DNA of 64,000 nucleotides. Source: Ricinus communis (taxonomy: Eukaryota; Streptophyta; Magnoliopsida; Malpighiales; Euphorbiaceae). Under the pieces are notes generated by a model, which was not told where the DNA came from, made no database searches, and was given only the letters and a program-made list of their open reading frames with translations. Each line of letters opens with the position of its first letter. The first letter of the stretch is position 1. Positions 1-11,454 of this stretch are shown piece by piece. Location of the stretch: NCBI RefSeq assembly GCF_019578655.1, contig NC_063263.1, forward strand, positions 21,823,001 through 21,887,000. Reading direction: 5' to 3'. A program made the translations under genes and the position numbers.

Positions 1-507
1 AATAAAATAAAACACAAAATAACATATATTTTTTAAAATTATATATATATAAATTTTATGAAAAATTTTAAAATCTTATTTTATTATAATAAAAAATTTA
101 TTTGTAATATAATTTTATCACCGTTATTTCTATATGACGAAAAAAGATACCTGTATATATAAAAGTCTTTCAACAACTTTTCCGATAAAAACTATAAGGA
201 GAAGTGCTTCAAAAATAGTTTATTATTAATGAAGCACATATTAAAAGAAAAGAAAAAAGGAAAAATTCATACAAATGAAGGACCAACACGACTGATGAGG
301 GACGTCACACATTCACAGCACAGGAGATGCTTTTTTTGAACTCAAATCAGTTCTGAGATTGAAATTTTGAATCTAATAGTAATAAGTGAATGTGATGTTC
401 ATTTTCTTTAGTTCAACCTTCATTTTCTTCCATACTAATCATCTAACTTAAAAGAGCAAAACAAGAAAAAAAAAAATCTCAAATCTCAAATCTCAAATCA
501 AACTCTT
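1..507 (+). promoter_or_regulatory. upstream region and probable promoter of the apyrase gene
   Basis: No coding potential is visible. The stretch is AT-rich. A TATA-like run (tatatataaaag) lies near 154-165, about 360 bases before the chosen start codon, so either the 5' leader is long or another core promoter is used. A short tandem of the 7-base unit aaatctc lies near 476-498, just before the start, in what would be the leader. Assignment as promoter rests only on position. Confidence 0.35.
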
Positions 508-645
508 ATGTCCAAACTCCATGGATTTCTCTTCATCACTTCAGTCCAGGCCTTCATACTTCCCACCACACCGCACACAGCTTCATCCTCGAATGCACAT
601 AAACTCCTTCTCTTCTTCTTCTTCTCCTTCTCTTCAGAATTCTAA
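508..645 (+). promoter_or_regulatory. overlapping upstream ORF at the apyrase start
   Basis: An ATG at 508 lies 13 bases before the apyrase ATG, in a different frame. It opens a 45-codon frame that ends at TAA 643-645, inside the apyrase coding region. Its context (cttATGt) is weak, whereas the apyrase ATG at 521 (ccATGG) is strong. Scanning ribosomes would mostly reach 521, but initiation at 508 would skip it. Use in the cell is inference. Confidence 0.4.
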
Positions 646-3600
646 CAATAACAACAACAACAAGTCCCATTTCCTTATTAATAATAACAAATGCCTAATC
701 CTCTCCATCGCTCTCCTCACTTTCCCTTTTCTCTTCTACCTGTTCTCCACCGCTCAAAAGATCCACCATTCCTCCAAATTCGCCGAACCCAAATCCCAAT
801 TCTTTTCCATCGTTATTGATTCGGGTCCTTCTGGGTCCCGTGTCCGTGTTTTCGAGCTCTTGACCGAAGGTGTCATGCCTTTTGGGAATGGACAAATGCC
901 TTTGGTTGCTGGGTCTTTGAAGGTTCGCCCTGGATTGGCTGGGTTTTCGAAAGATCCGAAGAATGCCAGTGGTTTGATTGATGGGTTGGTTCAGTTTGCT
1001 AAAGATAGAGTGCCTAAAAAACAGTGGGGGAATACTGAGGTTCAGTTGTTGGCTAATGCCGAGGATATGGAGAGGTTGGAGTTTAAGGTGAAGGAGATGA
1101 TTTTGGAGTCTTGTAGACGAGTTCTGAGAGAGTCTGGGTTTGTTTTTAAGGATGAGTGGGCACGGATTATGGAAGGTTTGTTGCTTTTTAGCTTTGCTGT
1201 TGCGATATGGAAAGTTGTTTGATAGTTTGGTTGATTGATAATACAGTTTATATAGTGGCAGTATAACTGAGCCGTTTTGGTTACTTTTCGAAATGTGATG
1301 GAATGCTAAACATTTTTGTTAGGAAGTTCTTAATCATCGATTTTAGACTGTTTAAGGGCTACAAAGATGTCAAACATACTGAGGTACTATCTAGGAGTAA
1401 ATTTTAGTGTTGAGTTTCTTGGGTCACCTTTTCATGGTCTGCGCTTGCCTACTTAGAGGAACGCTACTTTATTAGTAAGATATTTGAGATGTTAAACGTA
1501 CATAATAAAAACAACTTCTTATTAAATACACATTGTTAAAGATGCCACTATTTAAGATACGATATCAGGGAAACCTAATAGAAATTGGAAATCTAAGATG
1601 TGTTACTAAAGCAACCACTGTTTCAGTTGCTTAGAGCCTTTACTGGGTGGTCGATCTGCTTTTAGATTTTACAGTTGGAACATGTTACATTCAAGTTCTT
1701 AGAGAGTTGTTGTTTTGTAATCCTTCAGCATTTTCCTTATTTGCTTCTGAGCTTTAAGTAGCTTTTAAGTGGACTTGCAATATTAAGAGTGAAAGAATAA
1801 GCCGCCAACTCTCATTTGTTGTTTGCAAGTCACCACCTAAATGCTTCTTACCTACTTAATGGCCACAAACAACTTAGTCATTTGATATTTGTTTTTCTTA
1901 GATTTAACCTTAAGTTAGCAAAAGATTACATCTCATGTCTTTTACCAGTATTAACTTCGGTTATTGTTTCCCCATATTATCATAGTTTGCAAATATTGGT
2001 TGATGTCAGAAGAAGGTTAAAAGGCCTTTGCCTGTAATACTTGTATATAAATGTTATAAGGACTTGATTTAGACCGACTCTGATGTGATCATGTTGCAGA
2101 CAAAGAAAAGGGTGTCTATGCTTGGGTTGCAATAAACTATGCTTTTGGGACCCTGGGAGGTGATGCTCAAAAAACCACAGGGATAGTTGAACTTGGAGCA
2201 ACTTCTTTGCAGGTTCCTTTCTACCATAAATCTGTAATTAGAATTTAGTAGTGCCTTTTTTTCAAGAAAGATAAAAGTTATTGTATTTGATGCTTGTGAT
2301 TTTGTGTTCCTTTTTATTAGAAGTTGTATCCATCTCATATCGCCTAGTTACTGGGTTGTTATAGTGTATATATATGGATTGGGCATCCTATTCTTTTGAG
2401 TTAGCTTTTGGGAATGAGTTCTACCCAAGCCCATTTGTCATGGTATCGGAGCCAGCCTTTTGTTTGCGATAATGGGTTTGAACCCGGCCCGCTTGCATGT
2501 CACGCTGAGCGTGAGGGAGGGTGTTAGAAGTTGTATCTATGCCACATCACCTAGTTATTGGGCTGTTATAGTGTATATATATGGATTGGGCACCCTCTTC
2601 CTTTGAGCTAGCTTTTAGGAATGAGTTCTACCCAAGCCCATTTGTCACTATCCATGCAACTTGGTACTAAATCTTATTGTTGATATCTTCTTAATGTTCT
2701 TGCACAACTAGTAATTGCTCCCTTGAACTTTGTATGCTTGGATTCCATATGCATCTTGCATAATACTCGAGATTTTAGGCATGCAGGTACCTTTCTTCCC
2801 CCCCAAAGGCTAGACCTACTTGAGAAGTGAGATGGTGAATTTGAATGTGCACATAATGATGATGTCTTCTAACCGATGCTTTCTGGCCTTTGCCTCCTTA
2901 TAGCAGTTTTTCAAGTGCATATAGCTCATAACATAGTATAAGAATTTATAGTAACTGGTTTTTCAGTGTGATGCATCATACCTAAATGTCTTTTCTATTT
3001 GTTTTGGATTAATCATTTGAACCTTGCTACTAACATATGCAGGCTACATTCACTTCAAGAAGAGTAGCAAAAGGAACTTCTTTACGTACAATCAAATTGG
3101 CTGGAGTTACTTACAATCTTCAGACACAAAGTTTTCCAAAATTCAGCCAGGTGTTTACCATTTATATTCTTTTTCTACTTGATCTTCAGTGTGTTAGATT
3201 TTCATCTCTCTTTTATCTATCTGGTCGGTATTTGGAATTTTGCTGTGAAAAACATTTTGCATTTGTGCTGCTAATAACAGTTAAATTATCTTTTGAACTT
3301 CTGCTTCGGCAAGAAGGACATGGCAGCACACCTACCATTGTGTGATCAGTCTAACATATTTCAGTGGAAACTTGCAGAAAAACTTATCTTTTGTGCATGT
3401 TTGTGGGTTTACTAACGCGTACCTACTTGCACTTGCAAAAGTGTTTTTTTATGATGACCTTGAGAACCATCAACATCAGGTGTACCTTTATGTAAGAGAG
3501 GTGTATGAGTTTTTTCCATGAGTCCTCTTTCTCGAGTCTTTTTCCAGCTCTGTCAACTCTTGGGAGGCAGAGTATGGTCTTCTGAGCCTGATAGCATGGC

Positions 3601-6600
3601 AAGAAAGTTGACATAAAACAATATGGATTATGTTTTTTCCATTAAGTCTTTTATGCTAAGTATATGATTATGTTCTTTCTGGTTGTATGCTGCTATTCAT
3701 TCTCTGCAACAACTTTGTGTTATTTATGCTGTTTCTAAAGATTAAAAGTGTCAATAATTTTGCGGAAGGTCCTTAACAGAAGGATGGCCATTTTTTCCAT
3801 GCAGGATGAAGCATGGGAGTCTCTTCATAAGCTTCACAATTCTAGACAGTTAGTCTCCTGTAAGTTATATGCTAAGTTTTTCTCTCAATATACTACAGAA
3901 TGGAGGTCGAGTTTAGAGGCTTTGAATCTGATCATGCACTAATACAGTAAATAACTCTTAACTGTCCGTTGCATGGTTTGGCACATTTCTTTGGATATTG
4001 CTTTTAGCATTAGTCCTTTTCCTATTAAAGAACAAATAAATGTGTTTGTGTCAACTTTGACTCTTTTACTATATTATGTTTCTGGGAAAATTTTAAAGCT
4101 GACTAAACCAATATTTTAATCTATGTAATTATACACTTTACTGCTAATTTAAGGGGAAAATACCTTGCATTGGAACTCAAGACTTTTACTAAATAACAGT
4201 GGAAAATCTAAGAGTTGATTAATCATTCCAATTACTCCAATCTCCTAAAGTATTTGTATTTTTCTTATCTAACACAAGGAATATGAGGACTCTAGTATTA
4301 ACTATCATGTAGAACTAGTATATTAATCTCTCTCTACTACTTTGCTTTTTAGTGTACTTAAAAATAAGTTTAAAATGACAACAGGAGAAAGAAAGTTGAT
4401 ACATTGACTTTATGGTGAAGTAGGGTGTTAGATAGGCGCATGCATATATTTAGAATTCTTCTCCTCATACGCACTTCAAATGCTCCCCATCACTTAGGTT
4501 CACAAAGTGCTATTTGAATGTTTTAGTCTATTACCCAACAATCAGGTCTAGTTGAAACCTATTAAGTTCTTTGTTAAAAAGTATGTTCTCTCATAGTAAA
4601 TGATGTTGAGAGTAGGAACGGCATGGGGCAGTTGTTCCCCATTTCCACAGGGATACTCCTGAATAGGGCGAGGACATTTTGGATTGTTCTACCATATGGA
4701 TAATTAAGAATGGGGAAAAGTTATCCTTGTTAGCGAGGGTAGGGAGTAGGGAATTTTCTTTTTGTTTTCATTTTTCATATCTTTTTTAATATATGAAATT
4801 CGTAAATAAATGTATTGACATATGTTATTTTTTTTATCGGTATTATAATTTTTGATTTGTGTTAATGTTAATATAATAATATATTAGTATTTTTAGTCTT
4901 ACTTCAACATAGTAAAGCTGAAAACCAACAAAGAAAAGGAAGTCAAATAGGTAATGAGGATCTCAGTAGGACGGAGATGGGGAATTTTCTTTTCAGTTAA
5001 GTTGACAGGGCGAGATGTGGAATTTTCTTTTTAGTTAGGTTGACAAGGATGAAACATGGATTCCTTGTTATTGCTTGGACGAGGGTGGGGAAGGTCCGTG
5101 TTCCCACTTTAACCCATTGTCATCTGATGATGCCTGGAGTGCTAGTTCTCCTAGTTGGGTCCTGCAAGACCAGAATGGGGTTAGAATGGTGCCAGAGTTA
5201 TGTGTAATAATGGCACTCTGGTGGTGATTAAATTAGTGCCTTAGGCATGGATAGGGGTAAGCATTATGTTGGTTTGTTTCAAAAGCGAATCAGACCAAAC
5301 CATGTTTACCAATAAACTGAATTTTTCGTGAATATGAACCGAACTGAATCAAACCAGGACAAATTTTAGATCAACCAAAATAACTGAATATTATATGAGA
5401 ATAAACCAAATTAAGCAAAAAGCGGATTAACTAGAAAAACCAAACCAACACAACGAGTTACATATAGATTAACTTTTAGAATTAAGTTTTATCATATATT
5501 TAACATTTTTTACCAATAAATAATACAAAATTCAGTTGTTTCAACTTTTTCTTGTTAATCAAAATTTTTGACCTTAGAACAAAGCTGGATCAAAATAATT
5601 TTGGTTTTAAATATACGAACCGGATAAACCAAATTTGTTAAAAAATATAAATCGAACCAAACTGAATTATCGATCCGTTTCAATTTTTTTGGTTTATTTA
5701 GAATTGCTCATCCTTAGGCATGGAGATGAAAGTGATAGTAAAGAAGAAGATGATGATAGAACACACCCTTGTTGTTTGGCTTCATAATTTATAGCTGAGT
5801 GGTAAGCGAAATTATCCTGTGTCGGAAGGACTTCCTTTTGATTGGTTAAGGTGGTGGTCAAGTTGGATTTGACAATTCTCTAACTATGGGCAAGTGATCA
5901 TCGATAGCCATTATTTTAAGGCAAGTGGACTTGGCAATTATTAGTAATATGTCGGACGATTGACATGTGCACGAGTGTATTATTTTAACATGCTACTGCT
6001 ATTTCCTATTTGAAGCGGATTGGTGGATTGATATAAGTTTAGTTTTGCCGTGTAAGTCGACTGTAGATTTGACATGGCACACTTCTAGTCGGATTTGCTG
6101 AGTAAGTCTACTGTAGATTTGATGTGTCACACGTTTAGTCAATTTTGCTGAGTAGGTTCATTATCACTGCTCCAATTGGGAGATTGGAAACTTATTAACT
6201 ACAATCATTAAGTATCTAAGTTTCACATGTCATTCATCAAGATGAAAATCCAACTATATGAAGAGTGACTTTATGACAAAATATACAAAAGAAGTTTGAT
6301 CTTTTTACGCTTTTTAATTATTTATCGGGTTGTCATGAATGAATGAGGACATTTGCATACATTTTGTTAATAAACAAATGTCGTTGCTATTAAAATAGTT
6401 TATTTGGAAATTTCTCATTTATTTGGTATATACAATATCATAAGATATATTTAAATAAAGTAGATTACCAAAAATGTGCATAAACATAGTTGGAAATGAA
6501 GTTTGTTATTGAAGAAAAGTCATGTGAATGGTTTAGACCTTAGATGTACCATAAAGCATGGTGTTGTGTGCATGACACATTTACTTCTAGTGAGCTTATA

Positions 6601-9600
6601 TTTTGTATATCAGTTTGACATCTTGTCAAAATTTTGATGGCTTCAATAGCTTATGTTTTAGCATCAATTTGGATACATATCCTCGAACCTTTACTAATTT
6701 GTCACACTGTTAAAATGATTGTGAAGCATCTAGTAATAGGGTGGTATCGGATGGTAACCCTTGCATTCCCAAAGGATTTGAGATAGCATCCAATACAAAT
6801 GAAGCACAACTTCTCTTATCTCATTCAGCTGGAAACTTTACTGCATGCAGACTTGAAGCTTTGTCATTGTTGAAGAGTCAACAAGGTAGCATCTTATCAT
6901 CCTAATTTTTCTCATTTTTTAAGCTGTTTTATATTTGATCCTATTCCATTGTAGGTTAATATAAATTGTTTCCTTGATCTGTGCTTTATGTGGACTACCT
7001 GAAAGTTCTCCAATCATTTTTAGTCTTTGAGCAATTGCATTTGGAATATGCAATTGAAAAGATATACAAATGATGTTTAGATGCCCTAAAACATGTTCTC
7101 TCAGGTACTAAACAAAATTGTTCACACGCATGCTCACTCTATTGTTGCTGAGAAAGAATACAAGCAAAATTATTTGTGTAAGAACAACCAGCTCAATTTT
7201 TTCACTATTTTGCTCTGCTTCTGCACTAGAGACATCATATGATCCTACTAATTTCATTTGATGTCTTCATGATGGCTGCAATGGCAAATAACAACTGATG
7301 AGTTTTTGCCTTAATGAAAACCTTGAAAGGGCTTGGGCTAATATGTGCAATAACATTAGGATAGCTGTTGAAAAGGAAAATTGTTTTGGCTTCTTGAGAT
7401 TTTTTATAAGAGTTTAGATTCAGCGATCCAGTTATTATGATTTTCACTTTTACCCATCATTTTAGTTGATTTGATAGATGTCTGAATTTTGCAATCTTAT
7501 TGTTAGTTTGTGTTATCTGATTATTATGTCCATCCGCTGATTCAAGGGAGAATCCTGATTTTCATGAACTTGGTAAAATGCTTGGATGATCCAATTTATT
7601 TATTTATTTATTTTGTATTTGCTAAAAACCTTTAGTTTACTTGCTACAAGCCAAAGAACTTCAATAAGTTGTGTTGACACTCACAGAAGAACCATGGACT
7701 ACTGTGGAAGAAAGCCTTTAGAAGTTGATTATTCTGATGTGAAAATCAACCTTTAGCACATTTAACTTGTCTTAGAGCTCTTTGAAGAAGAAGATGTTTA
7801 GCTGAATTATGATGCCTAAAGCCTTCCCTTTGCAGAGAAACAAGCAACCTGGGGACGGATTTGAAGTGGAAAAAGATTCTTAGGGAGGAAATATTGTTCC
7901 TCTGGATTGAGACTTTTTAAGCAATTGTAAAGAGAGATTTGTTCATATCCTGTTTGAGATTTTTGTGAACAAATTTAGATGGCGTGAAGTTATCCTTGAC
8001 TTGAATCTTGCAATGAACACAAAGCCGAGAAAAAGAAGTGGCAGGTTATCTGGCTCTTAAAAATATGTGCTTTAAGGGACACAGCTTTCCCTCCCTACAT
8101 GATAGAGGAAACTAGAACAGAGTGGGAGTGTATCTATTCCTTGCCTATGTAGGTTTCATCTCAACCAACCAATTGATAACCTTAATGCCATCTCATTATC
8201 AATGAACCAGGTCTATACCTTCTTGCAGCCCTATATAAGGAGGGTGAGGGAAAATGTGATAAATATTAGCATGCCGCTTTTGTTGTTAATTTTATCATCT
8301 TCACTACAAAATGTGTCCAAATATGCTAGCAAGTTACAGACAGACTTGGGTTCATATAGAGATGCAAAATGTGTATGCCCAAGAAAAGAAAGTGAAAAAT
8401 AATTCTGATGCTTGAAAAGAGATCTGATTGGTTTTCATAAATCCTGATTACAGGATCTTAGATTCCAGTGCTCTTCTTATATCCAACGATCTAGTTGGGT
8501 ATATGAATTCTGGAAGTTGGTCTATATTGATAGCTGTATAGCTGATCTATAGTAGGTGTTTTCTTTTTCTTTTTAATCACTCTCTTAAGTGATAGCACAT
8601 GCACATAACATATACTTCAGAACTTGTGTTGTTCTGTATATATCCTCTCTTTGTTTCTCCCACTGTCGCCCCTTTCTATTTTACTCGGAAAAACTCTGGA
8701 TTTAAACATTGATTCTTGAAGTCACAATAATGTTTTTTTGGATTATTCATTGTGACAGTTTGTCTATTTTGCAGAGAAATGCTTACATCCACCATGTAAC
8801 ATTGTCCCATCTTTCTTCTTGGAGCTACAAGGCAAGCCTATTTCTCAAGAAAGCTTGTTCTATACTTCTGAGGTTTGTATATATGATATAAGTTGAGATT
8901 TAAGGTACATATTAGGTTATGTGGCTATACTCCTTGTTATCTATGGGACATGCATCTGTATAAGAAAGATGCCCTTTTCCTCCAAACTCTATATGCATGT
9001 TATGGTATTACTTAATAAGGATGCTGGACTTCTTTGACAAAGAGGATGGTTAAACAGAACTTTATAAAAGTTGATGTTTTTGGATTACAAACTCAAGCAT
9101 TAGTATATTTGTTCTGTTAATAGTGCTGATATGGCATATTTTAATTTCATCAGTTCTTTGGCTTTTACATAACTTCTTAGAGAAGTAGAATTGGAACGAA
9201 GGTTGGCAAATAAGAGCATCTAGATCTGGAATTTGGTTTCATGTGACTATTGACATATAAGATTTGGACTGTTGGACATTAAAAGGTTATATCTATATAG
9301 CGAGTACTCTTGTCTGATTTGTAGTCTTTTATGAAATTTGATGGATCATATCATTTGCATGTGGATGATGTTATGTTCAGAAGCAAACAGATAAATCTGA
9401 ACTGCAGATCAAGGAAGCTAAGATACAGCTGCAAAGTTATATATCTGCTTAGTGAAGATAAGATTTTGATAATAGAACCTTTTCTAAGGCCCAAACCACC
9501 CCATTCCTCACCCAAATAAAATTTGTAGTTGGAAACATTGAACTAGGTATCTTTTCTTGAATATGTTAACCTAAATTAATTTTTAGTATGCAGCATGGAA

Positions 9601-10858
9601 TTTTCAGCACATGTTCTTGCAAATATTTTGTTCTTTGAGTTGATTACAGATGTTATTTTGATGCTCGTCTCTTTATAATAAGTTATTTTACCTGTTTCCT
9701 CTTCTTCTCTCCCTGATGAGTAAACCTTCTACAGTTTTTTGGCCTGGTTCCTAGTACTTTGTTTGAATTGGAGGCTGCTGGGAAACATTTTTGCGAAGGT
9801 GATTGGGATAACTTGAAAAGTGAACATCATGGCATTGATGATTCGGATTTGATGAAGTATTGTTTCTCTTCTGCTTATGTGGTAGCGCTGTTGCATGACA
9901 GCCTTGGGATTTCAATGAATGATAAAAGGTACAGTTGCTTCTTTTGCAACTTAGGCATTTGGTAGTGAGGTAGTCTTCTTTTGCATAATCCTCATATAAA
10001 TCAGTGGTCTTCCTTATTAGCTGGTGTATATTGCAGCTTTCTTTGTCTTAACACTAAGTTTTCTCCTAGCAACAACGAAGTTCATCATAGTGGACAAGTT
10101 GAACACAGAAATTCTGGGTCAAAACTGGGTTAACTAAACCAACTTGCCTCTTAGTCTAGGAAAGATCAGGCCTTGAGTTTGCCAATCCTGTTGATTTTTG
10201 AATGAAATTTCCTCTAGGTCAATATATTGAAGTAGTTCATACATCCATTTTATTGAAAATGTGTGTAGACATGGGTGAGCATTATTTGGGTGACATCACA
10301 TGGGTGAACATTTCAGATTAGCCAGTCATATAGGAAATTCAGTTATTTTGGTTTTAATAAATTTTGAACCAAATCAACCAATGCGCACCTGAAAGCATAA
10401 TAGGCTGTTTTTCTTTTTAGTTATTTGTTAGTCAACGTGCTCATTGTTACACCATAATTCTTTCCAGTTTTCATGGTTGTCAAGCTGAAAGCTTAAGGCC
10501 TTGAAGAAAAGATTTTTCTTCTCTATGCTATTTTTGCTATTCACATAGCTAATTGAGTTGTAATAAGAAATTCATCTTCTTCTGCAGAATTGGGTTCGCG
10601 AATTATACGGGAAGCTACCCCCTCGACTGGACTCTCGGAGCTTTCATTCTCCAGTCAATGTTGGAGCCTCTTGATATGAAAATTGATAACATGGAACAAA
10701 TTGTTGGAAATGAGTGGGTTACATATTTTTCATTGTTTGCTTTTCTTTTAATAGCTTTGCTTGCTGTATTATTTGTTCTGCAATGGCGAAAACCACAGTT
10801 AAAAACAATTTATGATTTAGAAAAGGGACACTATATTGTCACAAGAGTGCCCAGGTGA
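521..10858 (+). CDS. apyrase-like GDA1/CD39 nucleoside phosphatase (8 exons, 550 aa)
   Basis: Exons by GT-AG sites and homology: 521-1175, 2100-2212, 3043-3150, 3805-3859, 6727-6885, 8775-8872, 9735-9928, 10588-10858. Phases match at every junction and the total is exactly 551 codons. The family hydrolyses NTPs/NDPs to NMPs in the secretory pathway or at the cell surface. The protein has two predicted membrane helices (about residues 58-78 and 504-527) flanking a lumenal domain, as in CD39-type enzymes. Conserved regions: ACR1 near 100-107 (DSGPSGSR), ACR2 near 136-142 (RPGLAGF), ACR4 near 246-256 (TGIVELGATSLQ), ACR5 near 474-480 (DWTLGAF). ACR3 near 174-187 departs strongly from the family ATAG pattern, and ACR4 has lost one glycine of its GGAS core. 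It most resembles the plant APY5/APY6 group from memory. The start at 521 has strong context. The exon 5 acceptor (gtgaag at 6721-6726) was chosen because it keeps frame and homology. No nonsense codon is seen, so it is probably expressed, with activity uncertain. Confidence 0.88.
2315..2440 (+). repeat. TRIM 5' LTR
   Basis: The 126-bp direct repeat aligns over its whole length with 2522-2647 with scattered substitutions. It is followed immediately by a Met-tRNA-type primer-binding site at 2441. Confidence 0.75.
2522..2647 (+). repeat. TRIM 3' LTR
   Basis: Second copy of the 126-bp repeat, beginning tgttag and ending tgtca, preceded by the purine-rich tract gtgagggaggg. Confidence 0.75.
4608..5120. 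repeat. degenerate GGGGA-rich repeat region, possibly an old MITE
   Basis: Within apyrase intron 4 the sequence changes to G-rich stretches with recurrent ggggaattttctttt-like words (near 4690-4760, 4975-4995 and 5010-5035). Sequence resembling ttcccca recurs at both ends. This fits a decayed inverted-repeat element, but I could not define clean termini or target duplications. Confidence 0.25.
5252..5716. mobile_element. non-autonomous hAT-type element in apyrase intron 4
   Basis: The 465-bp insert is flanked by a perfect 8-bp target duplication, ggcatgga, at 5244-5251 and 5717-5724. The ends are imperfect inverted repeats: taggggtaagca at the left, and tgctcatcctta at the right, whose complement is taaggatgagca. 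An 8-bp duplication with TAGGGNTGAGCA-like ends is the hAT hallmark. The interior consists of repeated aaccaaac/gaaccgaa words and has no transposase. Confidence 0.8.
6040..6155. repeat. short tandem repeat, period about 46-50 bp
   Basis: A unit beginning tagt.. tttgc.g.gtaagtc.actgtagattt starts at 6040, 6086 and 6136 (the last partial). It lies in apyrase intron 4 and nothing suggests function. Confidence 0.6.
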
Positions 10859-11454
10859 TTTTTTGTCCCTCACCTAACATTTTTGTTCTTGTGAGAATAA
10901 TATGTAAATTCTATTGTATCTTAATGGATTCTGCCACAGGAAATCATTTTTTTTCCCAAAGGAAAATGTTGAATCCAATAATTTGGAGAACCATTTTCTT
11001 AGAGCTTGAAGTAAAAGGCAGGAAAATTTTTCTTAGCTAAGTAACCGTTTTCCAATTAATATTATGTTGAAACTAGAAACTATAGATGTTAACTTTAGTT
11101 TGTCTAACTTTTTCTGTTAGGAAATCTTTTACCCATGTGTATATTTTTATTTACACATTAAATTATGGATAATGTTAAAAAAAATCACTAGATTGAATTA
11201 TAATTTTATAAACAATGTCATATCTATTAATATGTTATAAAATTTATAAATGTATTAAAATTCTATTTAAAAATAATTTTTTAAATTTGAATAAAATTAA
11301 AATATATATTTTAATAATTTATTATAATTATAAAAATATTTAAATAAATATTAAATTATTTAAAAATAATATATTATTAAAAAATTATATTTTTATTAAT
11401 ATTTATAAGTTAAAAAATAAAAAATATATTGAATGTATTTAAAAATATATTGAA
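10859..11454. other. apyrase 3' flank and AT-rich spacer
   Basis: After the stop codon there is a probable 3' UTR (aataat at about 10896) and then very AT-rich DNA from about 11140. The segment 11180-11450 resembles 57490-57770 elsewhere in the window, including a shared attgaatgta word and gaattataattttataa. No gene seen. Confidence 0.5.

Larger units (their letters stand above)
2315..2647 (+). mobile_element. TRIM element (miniature LTR retrotransposon) in apyrase intron 2
   Basis: Two direct repeats of about 126 bp (2315-2440 and 2522-2647) bracket only 81 bp. Right after the first repeat comes tggtatcggagcc, one base from the plant initiator-Met tRNA primer-binding site. Right before the second is a purine run (gtgagggaggg), a polypurine tract. 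The second repeat begins tgttag and both end in tgtca, i.e. TG...CA ends with the first start mutated to TA. There is no coding capacity, as expected for TRIMs, which move in trans. I could not see a clean 5-bp target duplication. Confidence 0.8.

Noticed and set aside
10270..10400. Possible hAT-type end (gggtgagcattattt) in apyrase intron 7
   Set aside because: Only one end-like word is visible, with no matching second end or target duplication.
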